Shown: positions 17,483 through 27,074 of the stretch, piece by piece
Position numbering within the stretch: position 1 is the first letter of the stretch
How the letters are laid out: every line of letters begins with the position of its first letter
Origin: Actinomortierella ambigua
Lineage: Eukaryota > Mortierellomycota > Mortierellomycetes > Mortierellales > Mortierellaceae
DNA length: 27,074 nt
Assembly (NCBI GenBank): GCA_016098155.1
Contig: JAAAJB010000491.1
Coordinates: forward strand, 1-27,074
Direction of reading: 5' to 3'
The notes under the pieces: model-generated
Seen by the model: only the letters and a program-made list of their open reading frames with translations
Databases searched by the model: none
What the model was told of the DNA's origin: nothing
Made by a program: the position numbers and the translations under genes

Positions 17483-18747
17483 ATGGATCAGAACGAACTT
17501 TGTCCAAAGAATCGTTTTTTTTTTTTTTTTTTTTTTTTGCTCGCTTGCATGCATGACGGTGACTGAAGCCATTTGGTTTGGTTTGTTGAACATGGACTTC
17601 TTTCAGAACAACAGGAGGTAGCTGGAGATCGCGATGTCACCACTCGTGTCAGATTTAAGGAGAGAAAAAGTGCTAGGGACACTAAGAAAAGACCCCGAGT
17701 CGTGTCCCTTGATGAGGTAAACTGGTAACCCAGGTAGCCTTCATCATTGTTTTCTCCTTGCACGATAGGGGGAGGAGGGGGTGGTGAGAGATCCTGCCTC
17801 AACAGACAATTACTCGAGTCTGAAAAAGGGAGGGGGTGGTGACGGGAAACCTACCAATGGGTGGTGCGTTGACCGTGTGCGCATGTACGGGAGGAGAGGG
17901 ATGAGGTGCAGAAAGGAGGAACCACCCCTCCCCCCCCCCGAGACGGATACTGCATCTGTTCTTTTGTCGCCATGGAAATCACTGAAGTGCACAGAGTCAT
18001 GGCCATAGCATGTTTGGAGCTCGCTGTCGAGATAATAATCTCTTCCTTTCAGGTCCCAGTACATCAAGGAGTTTTGCCCTCTATCCACCCATCTACCTAC
18101 TGTCCTACCCGATGTCCGTCAAAGAAGCATCTTTGGCGTCGAAAACAAGGGTGTTTGCCACTTCTCGATACACTAGCTCTTCTTTTCTCCATGTGCCCCC
18201 GTTCAAAGTTCAACCCAGAAGCCTGTTGTTGCCACCAACCCCACCCAGCTCGGCACTGATCGGATGGAAGGCACCCTTAAATTTCCTCATTTGGCACAAG
18301 ATATTACTAAATTTGTTGGGCCCCATGTCCTTTCCTCTCACCCGTCATACTTTTCTGTCATCCACATCACTACCACGAAGAGAAAAAGAATAAGAAGAGG
18401 TCGATGCATCCATTCGTTAAGAAATCGAGCAAGCGTGCCCTTATAGCCGCGAGTCTATTCATCTCATCTGCCTATGCATTACAAGCACTCAAGATTAAGA
18501 AAAAGGTATTTTTTTCTTTCAATCCATATAGGCGAAAAAAAAGCCAGCTGCATTGTTTCATTGTTCTAAACAAGTGGAGATGGATGTGGATTTGGAGTGT
18601 GCATCGCAACATCATCAATTGCATCGCTTACCAAGCTACACATTTCTCACCGGTACATTGTTCATTCAATTCCATTATCTCCCTTAGGAAGAACGCTTTG
18701 GCATGATTGTCGAGGATGAAGTCACCAAGCTGTGGCAGGGCGCCTGA
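17483..18747 (+). CDS. Tentative five-exon gene for a small single-pass membrane protein
   Basis: The proposed exons are 17483-17513, 17607-17716, 18060-18150, 18381-18505 and 18688-18747, all joining in phase to give 138 aa. Exon 2 (VTTRVRFKERKSARDTKKRP, donor GAG|GTAAAC) and the last two exons are the best supported. Exon 4 encodes KKSSKRALIAASLFISSAYAL, a basic flank and then a likely transmembrane helix. The last exon encodes EERFGMIVEDEVTKLWQGA and a stop. RVRF fits the loose RVxF pattern of PP1-binding peptides, but that is weak. The first donor (C|GTTTTT, directly into 24 T) and the exon-4 acceptor (AAG) are poor, so the model may be wrong there. A minimal version is a 53-aa protein starting at ATG 18404. 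I do not recognise the family. The gene is convergent with eL24. Confidence 0.45.
17515..17538. repeat. T24 homopolymer
   Basis: Twenty-four consecutive T lie directly after a candidate splice donor of the tentative membrane-protein gene. This is a likely hotspot of length variation and sequencing error. Confidence 0.9.
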
Positions 18748-19329
18748 CCTTAAGCTCTGGCCTCCTAGCCCCCTTTCCTCCAGGATGCAGCTGTCACTCA
18801 CCAACTCTCGAGGTCTTTATGTCACACGCTCGGGTTGGCAGCCAACAAACAAAAAAAAACCCCCCCCCCCTCCCCCACTCAACACGCACGTACACGCACA
18901 CACATACCCACAGAGACTGCCCCACCTCATCGCCCCTCGAGAAGAAAAGGACAGCTGCAGGAAAGGGACCTCCACCACCCCGCTCCTCTTCCTCCCCTCG
19001 AGCACTGCCTGTGACGAACTCTTACATGTTCCAACACAGGCAGTTGCCAATTGCCAACGCCCCAGAATACCAAGAGGAGAGGGACAAGGCTTGGCTTTTA
19101 GCTGCCTGTAGGGATAGAGAGAAAGTTTCTCATCATTCTGATACCCCCAAAAGCGGCCGAATACCAAAGCCAGAGCACCCATTATTTCCCATGCTTCACA
19201 ACACAGTAACACAAATAAAAAAAAAAAAAATCAAGGTCAACAAAAAAAGGAACGACATGTATTTTGTTGCAGCTTTTTCTGTGCTCTTTCTGTTATGTTT
19301 TTGTCAAAGGTGTCAAAGATGGAACAAAT
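18748..19329. other. Convergent intergenic region with C11 tract
   Basis: This lies between the 3' ends of the tentative membrane-protein gene and eL24 and should hold both 3' UTRs. It contains A9 followed by C11 (18860-18870), a (CA)-rich stretch near 18885-18910 and an A-rich tract near 19217-19230. I see no gene that I can support. Confidence 0.5.
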
Positions 19330-21275
19330 TTAACGGGAGGTGTTGGCAATGGCAACCTTGGCACCCTTGGCGCCCTGCTTCGAGACCTTGACCTGGCCAC
19401 GGGCAGCAGCGTTCTTGCCCTTGTCCGACTTCTTGCGGGCCTCATCAGCCTTCTTCTTCTCCTTACCCTCGCGCAGAGCAGCGGCGCGGGCAGCAGCGCG
19501 GACCTCGGGCTTCTGGTTGCGCTTGGCGCGGATGGCCTCCCACGAGGCACCGACAACAGCACGCTGGTGCTTAACAGTGCGGCGAGTGCGCTTCTTGGTC
19601 ACCTCCTCCGTGATGCCCTTCTTGTGCATGCGACGGAAGAGAACGGTCCAGTGAACCTTGCGGGGGTTCTTGCGCTGAAGGAACAGCGACTCGGTCTTGC
19701 CGTTGACGAAACGGAAGGACTATTTGGAGCAGACACAGACGAGAACGAAAAAAGAGGTTGTTAGCTCGCACTGGTCTCGATCATTGCTAAAAGAAAGCTC
19801 TTGGTTGAAGCCTTTTGTCCAACACCAGCTCCTCTTGTTCGCCAATAATAAGTTGCTGAATTTCACTTCCATCCCCCTGTTGGTTTGCCGTGGACGCTCT
19901 GCTCCCTCTGTCACGCAGTGCTGAAGCCTACAGCCCCTCATTTAGTGCCATAGCTGAGAGACGCTGTGTCTTCTCTCTCTTCAGAAGTTGAGCGTGTTCA
20001 AACGCCACAGCGTACTGATTGACGCTACATAGTCGTATGCCGACTGCGGACAAACGCGAGGGCTGACCAAGTATTGTTCACTCTCTCTTTGACGATCCAA
20101 ATAACTCTCTCCAGCGTCCAGATATGGGTGTTGATCAGTGCTGGCTCCTGAGGTCGAAGCTTCCAGTGTTGTTGAAAGTGTAAGCCTAGTGCCAGCAAAG
20201 ACTGTACAATTCCTGTCGAGCAAGAGCAAAAACGCCGGCAACCTCCAGTCAACGGGGATAACGACATCCTTAGACGAGAACGGTTGTGGCTAGCCCTTGT
20301 TCGTGTTGCCTCCTGCTTGTCCCCCCCCCCTTCTGATAGGGTTGTGCCTCCTTGCCGCCCTTTCCCTCGTTCAGCCAGAGAGCCAGTTCCAAACGTCAAG
20401 AAAAAGCCCTCGTCCTTCTGCGTGAAACTGAACAAAAGGACCACTGTTGCGGTTTGTGTGTTCGGTAAAAAGACATACCCGGCTGTCGACACGGACGTAG
20501 ATCTTGCCCTTGCCGGGGTAGATCTTAGCTCCAGAAAAGGCACAAATCTCGATCCTGATCGATGAAAAAGTCAAACAGATGGACAAACGATGTTAGATTC
20601 CTGATGTCTGTTGCTACTGGTAGGGGATAAGAGAGAGCCGAGAACGGGCACACGACAGGGGTCCTGTAACACTGCTTGGTATTTGATGTTGGTGCCCAGT
20701 CGCTTCAGCGGTCAGAGGCCGGTCCAAGTAGTTGATGCGCACGCATCCAAGGGCGATGGCAAACCCCTGGGGTACCATGTTGGGCCTGTTGCTGCGTGGT
20801 TCCAGGAGTGTAAGCCAACTAGGTGCATTGACCACTGTCAACGACTGGTCCATCAGAGGTTCGCCATGCATAGTTCCAAAGTCAAAGTGTGTTGGTGAAA
20901 GCGACCTCCGCCACGGCGATGGATGCCTCTCACTGATGCAGGCAGCCGAAAGCGGGTATATACTACGCTCGCAAGGTGAATGGGTAGCCTGGGCAGGACT
21001 TTAGGGAAGTGTAGTGGGATGTGTAGTTTCCACTCGGTCTGAGAGGGGGAAGGGGGAGGGTTGATATGGTGGTCCTGCTGTGATGACGAGTAGGCTGTGC
21101 CTTGGACGAGAGTGGCGATGGCCTCAGTGACGCTCCCAACTTGATCCTCCTCACGACAGTAGGTGCCATGCTCGTTGCATGACCAAGTGATGCCGATGCC
21201 GCCTCCTAATACCGCCGTATGCCCGTTCTCGATGATGGATGGATGGTTGGTACTCTGGATGATACGCTACTTCAT
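19330..21275 (-). CDS. RPL24: 60S ribosomal protein eL24
   Basis: The product is a component of the cytosolic large ribosomal subunit at the bridge to 40S. Exon 3 (19719-19330) and exon 2 (20554-20479) are firm. Exon 2 reads [20 protein letters not shown], and exon 3 reads [44 protein letters not shown] and [10 protein letters not shown], ending in a basic Ala/Lys tail. Exon 2 lacks only Met-Lys at its start; its phase requires ATG-AA from an upstream exon. The only ATGAA|GT on this strand within 1.2 kb is at 21275-21271, so I propose a coding part of exon 1 of just 5 nt. The total is then 156 aa, the usual eL24 length. Introns of 716 and 759 nt are long for this window. The acceptor of intron 1 has a TCTAAC branch about 45 nt upstream. 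Exon 1 is the uncertain part. Confidence 0.93.
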
Positions 21276-22519
21276 GGCGATGCGTTTGTTGAGAGATTTG
21301 GAAAAGAAGGAGCCCTCCTGTGGGGACGGCCACTTAATTTTATCGCCCCCCCTTTGGATTCCCCCCTCTCCCTCCGCCTCTCTGTCTGTCTCTGCCCCTC
21401 TCTACCTATTCTACCCTGTGAGCCCCGTAAGTTACTTACTTCCTCATGCTCGTGCTGAGTACTGTTGATCAGACACTGGCACCACCTTGACATGGCCTAG
21501 AGCTAACCCCAGCCGCACTGCAAGGACATGCTCGCACTATCATTGGCAATCATGGACAGATGGTCAGTTCTTCATCACTCTTGACTCCCTCAGCGTCCAC
21601 GAGGGGTCAGGAAAAGAAATCGCACACGTACCAGGATCGTGTCTTTGGTAAGAACTATGTAGGTAGATCCAATGTGAAAAAATAGGAAAGGACAAGGCGG
21701 CTTCAGAGTCTACGCAGCATATTCATATTGCACACTTATTGAGAGTATCGCAAGAAAGGGTACCTGAAAGAAACTTATCGCAGGAGCAGTAACGCTGGTA
21801 TGGCTTGCAGCTGAACACCGTCTCTTGCATGGGATCAAAGACCTACATCCAACGTACCAACAATGAACACAGCATCATGAGCATCAAGTGCCGCTCCTTC
21901 AACCGCAAGTCATCTCTGGAGAAATGAAGTAGGCTACCTTATAGCTGCATCTGCCACTTTCTGAAGACTCCACCTTCTCCACTATCGTACAAAAAGTAAC
22001 AACACATCCTTCCTTAGAATTGAATGTCACGTCGCGTCCGGTATCGTGTTCTGCCGATCTGATAAACACCATGTATTCGTGTGTACCTGCATCAGGGGTA
22101 TCGAGGATCCGAAGGGCACTAGTCAAGGTCATCGTCGCAAGGTCGCCCCTACCACAGAGGTGAAGGAGGTGAGCCATTGCCTCTTCTGGGACTATGCGGC
22201 AAAAGAGGCACGCGAGGTCAAACGTGTTGGACCGAGGGGAACTCGCAAAGTTAGACAGACAGACACCCTCATTCAATTGCTAAAAACCAGAATGACATGA
22301 AATAATATATCCAAACAGTACGCTCGTGCTCCTGGCCAGGCACAATCGAGTCAAGGATGCTGTCAAGAATGACAGTGGCATCCCAAGCAGGATGCTTGAA
22401 TTCACTTGACATGTAGGACAACGGGGAAGAAAGAGAGTGCATGAAATTTTAGTGTCCATTTTTGCCACCGCTTTGAAATTTGTTTGTTAACTTGTAGACC
22501 AACCACTGAATCTCTTCCC
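21276..22519. other. Spacer between eL24 and the F-box-like tandem pair
   Basis: The left part is the likely eL24 promoter, with a CT-rich tract on the plus strand (about 21345-21420). The right part, from about 22280, is the promoter side of F-box-like copy 2. Apart from the doubtful ORF at 21899-22276 I see no gene. Confidence 0.45.
21899..22276 (-). CDS. Doubtful hypothetical ORF, 125 codons
   Basis: An open frame from ATG to stop encodes 125 aa with an ordinary, non-repetitive composition and two Cys-containing hydrophobic segments (DLACLFCRIVP, AHLLHLCGRGDLA). I recognise no family or motif. It lies between eL24 and the divergently transcribed F-box-like copy 2. It could be a real small gene, a decayed fragment or chance. 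Confidence 0.25.
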   Translation of the reverse strand: MNEGVCLSNFASSPRSNTFDLACLFCRIVPEEAMAHLLHLCGRGDLATMTLTSALRILDTPDAGTHEYMVFIRSAEHDTGRDVTFNSKEGCVVTFCTIVEKVESSESGRCSYKVAYFISPEMTCG

Positions 22520-24586
22520 ATGCCGCAACTCGTCATTGATGTGATTGCCCTTATCCTTGACAAGATCGACGATGCCGGGACGCTCTTCTCGCTTCTCACT
22601 GTAGGCAAGGACGTCTTCTATATCGCTTCTCAGATTCTCTACCGAGACCCAGGAGTCTTTTTGCCTCCAATGCAATGCAAGTCCCGCCATGCATCCACCG
22701 TAGCCTTTGTCCGGCTGGTACTGGCTATTTCGCCTGCCAAAGACAACAACACCAACCTCCTCCGTCAAGCTTTTAGCGTCAACCCACCCAGTAGTCCCCC
22801 AGTGCTCGACTACCTCGCCCTCATCCGTGTTGTGCAATGGAAGGATTTGTTTCGCAGGTGCCTTGCAGAAACGTCGCCGGTCTTGGATGACATGGGGCAC
22901 TCAGGCCAACCACTGGGCGGTCCTTACGACCATCTCCAGCTTGGGGCCGACTGTTTAACCAAGGCGGTTTGCCTTCATCAACTAGGCAACATTGTGGAGC
23001 TTGAGATCCAGCTAGCGGGGCATATCGAGTACCTCCACAGAGCCTCAGAACTCTCATCTTTGAAAAAGGTTATCGTTGAAAATGGCCGCACACAGAACGC
23101 TGAAGACGACGCCTATACCTTCGCTGTCCGCCTGGTTAAAGCCATCCGGTTGCACCATGGTCGCAATCGACTACGGGACTGCTTGGTTCGTAATCAGTCA
23201 GCATCACGGATGCTAGGCGACCTACTTCCTCAGCAGATTGAACTGGACTCACTGCTTCCTCCTCCAGAAGCGCTGAAGAGTCTGCAGATCGCGTCGCCTC
23301 GACCTATGGATCGTTATCTATCCAACGCAGAAAACCTGGATATCGCTCTGGAGAAATATGAGATCTGGAAATCGATTTCACAGCACTACCCAGATCTACC
23401 CGCATGGCGTGCCCTCCAACGCTGTCGTAGCCTCTCCAGTCTTACTTTCGAGATTGCTCAGCATGTAGTCGATGGCAGCAGTCTGTTTGCATGGGCAGCA
23501 AAGGAAGCGCGAGACCGAGATGCCGGCCGGTTTCTGGCGCCAGCGGTCCCGTTGGAGGATCTCAACTTATATCTGAGTGCGCTGGATGCATGCGGAGCGC
23601 GTAGAGTAGTCAGAGACGCACTAACTGGATTCGCCCGGTCGCTCCGTTCATTGTATTTTCATTTTAAGCCAGATGAAGGAGCACGGGACGATCTAGATGG
23701 CGACGGCGATGGAGGTAAGGAAGACGATCCATTGGCCTGGCGTCAGGTCGTTGATGATGAGACTTGGATCTTGCCTTGATTACAGAGCATCTCCTTTTCG
23801 TCCGACAGCGTATATGTGTTTGACGTCGGTATACTTCGGGGCTGCCCCGATCTCAGGGAGCTGAGTATCGACTTGTATTGTTCAGCGGAGGGCAGCAACC
23901 TTCCATTCAAGAGGTGGCCACTTCTCCATTTACCCAAGTTGACTTCCTTGACTCTCACAGGAGGGGCTACGCTATCATTTGACCCCAGATCACTCGCGAG
24001 CATGCCATGTCTTATAGGCCTGCATGTAGAGGAGACCTCATCTCCTGGCTTGGTATCCTGGAAGGAACGCTGGACATGGGACTGGCACATACCGAGTCTG
24101 ATCGAACTCGTTGTGTGGAGCAAGGATGAAGAGTGGTTCAATCTGAAGATCATACGAGGGTGCCCCAAACTTGAGTGTCTCTGCATTCACATCATCAACC
24201 AGGCGGCCGTTGAGAAGGCGGGCAGGCCCTTTCTCAAGGTGCGATCTGTCCTCGATAATGACCAAGAGTCTTTTGAGGCAGTTCAGAATTTCTATCTTCA
24301 GGGCGTTGGTGAGCTTACCTTTGACGACCTTGAGTATCTCATCCAAAATGTCTTCCCTTGTCTTGAAGTGCTCGGCCTGGCCGCGATCGATCCGAGCCAT
24401 ACGCGCCAGTTAATCGCAGCAACCCGCAACCACCCTACCCTCAGGCGCATTCTCCTCCCTGAAGGCAATTTGAGCGTAGACGAACTTGAGGAGATTGGGC
24501 TCATTCGCGATACAAACGACAGTTCGGAGGACCACTACTTGACATACTGTTTCTTAAGTATGTATTATATGTGGCGACCCTCGTGA
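22520..24586 (+). pseudogene. F-box-like / leucine-rich protein, copy 2, with one in-frame TGA
   Basis: The frame is open over 689 codons from ATG 22520 to the stop at 24586, except for a single TGA at 23777-23779 where copies 1 and 3 have Gln in the context LPQL. No shift occurs: both halves are in the same frame and align end to end with the paralogs. The N-terminal F-box-like segment (VIALILDKIDDAGTLFSLL, LYRDP), LALIRVVQWKD, CLTKAVCLHQLGNIVELEI, SLLPPPEALK, the acidic linker and the WKERWTWDWHIPSL signature are all kept. A GTAAGG...TTACAG pair (23715-23785, 71 nt) would remove the stop if spliced, but it breaks the frame and meets a TGA soon after, so splicing does not rescue the gene. 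The start was set by alignment with copies 1 and 3, not by the earlier ATG at 22484. It is either a very young pseudogene, a truncated 419-aa product or a readthrough case. Confidence 0.75.
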
Positions 24587-24835
24587 CTCTGGTTGGAGCG
24601 GGGCCGCTAAAATAACCTTCAAATGGCAGGGCGACCCAGGAACCTGCGTAGACAGGGAGAAAGTCTGCTTGAAGCGGAAAATAGAATGGTGACCAACAGA
24701 CCCCCGTCGTCAAGGCACAAATCACACTTTTTTGGGTGGGAAGGGGGTGGGGAAGACCACATATACGCCAACGCCACACAGTGTGAAGTACAAAGTACAG
24801 AATGTGATTACTCGGCATCTCGCGTCGACATTCCC

Positions 24836-26588
24836 ATGCTACAACTCAACATTGATGTCCTTGCTCTCATCATTGACAAGATTGACGATGGTGGCGCCCT
24901 CTTTCCGCTTCTCACTGTCAATAGACTAGTCTTCAGCCTGGCTTCTCGGACGCTCTATCGAGACCCTGGGTTCATTCTCTGTCGAAAGTACAGGTCTCAT
25001 GAGTGGTCCACCCACGCCTTTGTCCGGCTGGTGCTAACGATTTCGCCTGCTCAAGACGACAACACAAACATCCTCCGTCAGATCTTTAATGTCAAGATAG
25101 CCAGCGATCCCCCGACTTTCAACTATCTCTCTCTCATCCGTGTTATTCGGTGGGATACTTTGTTCCAACTGTGCTTCGCCAGCGTGTGGGATGCCTTGGG
25201 GGATCTAAAATACTACCGCCAACAACAACCAATGAGCCCTTTCGACGATCGCCTACTGCGTGCAAAGGAGTGTCTGACCAGGGCCATTTGCTTTCATCAA
25301 CTGAGCAACATCGTCGAGCTCGAAATCCAATCGGTAGGGGCCGCTGAGTATGTCGAGAGAGCCTCAGAACTATCACGTCTGAGGAGGATTGTCTTTGCTC
25401 ACGACGGCGAGGTTGCTACCGTCCAACATATCTATACCATCGCTATCCGCCTGGTGAGGGCCATCCAGCGGCATCACAGCCATGCCATTCTACAGGACTG
25501 CTGGATTTCCCATGCAATAGGAGAACCGGGCGAGCTGACTCCTCAACATATTGAACTAGACTCCTTGCTACCTCCCCCAGAAGCGCTGAAGGGTTTAAAG
25601 ATCGAGTCGCCTCGACCTATGGATCGCTATCTTGTCAGACTAAATCAACTGCAATACGACTCTAATGAACACTATCATTGGAGAAAGATCTCACGGAACT
25701 ATATCAACCCACCGCCAGGGCGTATCCTCCAATGCTGCCGTGGTCTCACCGAACTCGTTCTCGAGATTGCTCCGGACTACATAAGGGACGCTGATGTATT
25801 CGCATGGGCGGCACAGGAGGCCCGAGATCGAGATGCTGGCCGACTACTAGCTCCAGCGGTACCACTGGAGGATCTTAACCTGACTGTGGCGACGTTGGAC
25901 ATCCGTGGTGTGCGCAAATTATTCAGCGATGCGATGGTTGGTTTTGCAGACTCGCTCCGCTTTCTAGAGTTGCTTTGCGGACCAATTGGAACAAGGAGCA
26001 ATCAAGATGGCGATAGCGATGGCGATGATGATGACGATGGCGATGGCGATGCGAAGAAACCCACCACCACACTGGCCTCACTTCCATCCATCGGCGATGG
26101 GACCCGGATGTTGCCCCAATTAGAGCAATTTTCCTTTTCCGCGTTCGACGCAGGCCTGTTCGACCCAAGTCTACTACAGATTAGTCCCAACCTCACTAGT
26201 CTGGATGTCAGGCTGAACTATTCGGATTACCCTAGCCCTTTGTGTCAGAACTGGTCAGTTCTCCAGCTCACAAAACTGACTTGTTTGCAGCTGACCGGAG
26301 TATCGGTCCAGCTATTTGACCCTGCATCATTCGCAAGCATGCCATGTCTCGAGACCTTGACGCTGGCGCAGATACATCCCCATCCAAACTCTGTGACCTG
26401 GATGGAGCGCTGGACATGGGATTGGCCCATGCCAAGCTTGCACCAGCTCTCCATTCGGCTTGCGGATGAAGGGTGGTTCAGCCTCAAGGTCCTGCGAATG
26501 TACCCCAAGCTCAACCATTTCCACTTCAGCTCCAGCCGCGAGGTGTCTGAAACGATGCTCCATATCAAAGCGCGAACGACTCTGGATG

Positions 26589-26627
<39 letters not shown>

Positions 26628-26947
26628 GCTCTTTCAGAACTGCTCAGATGTTATACTTACGTGTCGGTGCTGAGCTCACCATCGACGATCTCCAATATCT
26701 CTTGCAACATGTTTTCCCTTGCCTCAAAATCCTCGACCTGACCACAATCGGCCAGAGCACTACACCCCAGGTGATCATGGCCACCAAAAATCACCCTACT
26801 CTCAGATACATAATTCTTTCCGGGACCATTCCCTTTGAAGAAGAACTCGTGGACATTGGCCTGGTTAAAGTCCCCCCTCGGAACTATGGCATGGAGGATC
26901 ACGGCTTGGTCTACCGCCTTGGCACTGCTTTCTATAAATGGCGTTGA
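24836..26947 (+). CDS. F-box-like / leucine-rich protein, copy 3 (intact)
   Basis: This single-exon gene encodes 703 aa from ATG 24836. That Met aligns with the starts of copies 1 and 2; the frame is open upstream to 24623, but that part is unlike the paralogs and overlaps the promoter. The F-box-like N-terminus is DVLALIIDKIDDGGALFPLL with LYRDPGF. Shared signatures are LSLIRVIRWD, CLTRAICFHQLSNIVELEI, SLLPPPEALKGL, SPRPMDRYL, EARDRDAGRLLAPAVPLEDLNL and MERWTWDWPMPSL. The middle has an Asp/Gly linker (GDSDGDDDDDGDGD), and near the end lie 12 consecutive Asn encoded by (AAC)12. It sits 249 bp after copy 2 in the same orientation, so the pair looks like a tandem duplication. A substrate-receptor role in an SCF ligase is inferred. 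Confidence 0.8.
26591..26626 (+). repeat. (AAC)12 trinucleotide repeat encoding poly-Asn
   Basis: Twelve perfect AAC codons lie inside the C-terminal part of F-box-like copy 3. Copies 1 and 2 lack the run at the matching place, so it expanded in this copy after duplication. Confidence 0.95.
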
Positions 26948-27034
26948 CCGCTGGGAACATCGCGAGATGGTGCAGCTCATGAAGAGGCCCCTCTGTTGGC
27001 GTAATGCCTTTATATTGGCGGAACAGGCTCTCTC

Positions 27035-27074
27035 GTTTTTTGTTTTTTGTTTTTTGTTTTTTTGTTTTTTTTTT
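27035..27074. repeat. (GTTTTTT)n low-complexity repeat at the window edge
   Basis: Several units of G followed by six or more T run to the end of the window, beginning about 90 nt after the stop of F-box-like copy 3. This is simple repeat DNA, probably at a contig or window edge. Confidence 0.85.

Noticed and set aside
18053..18150. Alternative exon reading starting directly after TTTCAG at 18052
   Set aside because: That frame gives a Cys/His/Pro-rich product without pattern; using the next AG (CCCAG at 18059) gives YIKEFCPLSTHLP and keeps phase with the following exons, so I prefer it, with modest confidence.
18732..19391. 219-codon plus-strand ORF overlapping the end of eL24
   Set aside because: It runs through homopolymers and (CA)-rich DNA and then antisense to the eL24 coding exon; composition is low-complexity and no domain is visible.
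23715..23785. Candidate 71-nt intron (GTAAGG...TTACAG) that would remove the TGA in F-box-like copy 2
   Set aside because: Removing 71 nt shifts the frame and leads to a TGA within about a dozen codons. The sequence inside aligns as protein with copy 1, so it is coding DNA, not an intron.
24623..24835. 71-residue N-terminal extension of F-box-like copy 3
   Set aside because: The extension has no counterpart in copies 1 or 2 and occupies the only promoter space after copy 2; the Met at 24836 aligns with the paralog starts.

Overview
The window is genomic DNA from a filamentous, probably early-diverging fungus. Short spliceosomal introns (about 70-250 nt, mostly GT-AG with CTAAC-like branch points), a proteasome ATPase, a cytosolic ribosomal protein and a SAGA subunit show that it is eukaryotic. 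An expanded F-box-like family and a decayed Fanzor/TnpB-like gene of a type I associate with Mucoromycota/Mortierellomycotina suggest that group. The taxon is inference. No RNA gene, CRISPR array or operon was seen.

Layout, left to right. 1-1101: low-complexity, promoter-like DNA. 1102-1785 (+): intronless secreted HNH nuclease of the GmrSD C-terminal/DUF1524 type. 1960-4077 (-): intact F-box-like protein, copy 1. 4354-7214 (-): a ten-exon gene I assembled by splice phase. It encodes Sgf11/ATXN7L3, the zinc-finger subunit of the SAGA deubiquitinase module, with a long Ser/Gly/Lys-rich tail. 7817-9804 (-): six-exon RPT1 (19S proteasome ATPase), including one GC-AG intron. 10034-10250: a 217-bp foldback element with 45-bp terminal inverted repeats. 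About 11350-12750 (+): a broken Fanzor/TnpB-like gene. 13152-14513 (-): a multi-AT-hook protein with a probable frameshift. 14979-15932 (-): Ser-rich disordered protein with a long CT-rich leader. 16763-18747 (+): two tentative spliced genes. 19330-21275 (-): ribosomal protein eL24 with long introns. 21899-22276 (-): a doubtful ORF. 22520-24586 (+): F-box-like copy 2, interrupted by one in-frame TGA. 24836-26947 (+): F-box-like copy 3, intact.

How the pieces relate. A conserved housekeeping core (SGF11, RPT1, eL24) is flanked by members of one fast-evolving F-box-like family: one copy on the left, and a tandem pair on the right that resemble each other most. Between RPT1 and the Ser-rich gene lies an accessory strip containing the foldback element, the Fanzor-like relic and the AT-hook repeat gene. 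G/C homopolymers of 10-12 bases recur through the non-coding DNA far more often than chance allows. The strongest leads are the Fanzor-like relic, the foldback element, the single-nonsense F-box paralog and the unusual Sgf11 architecture.
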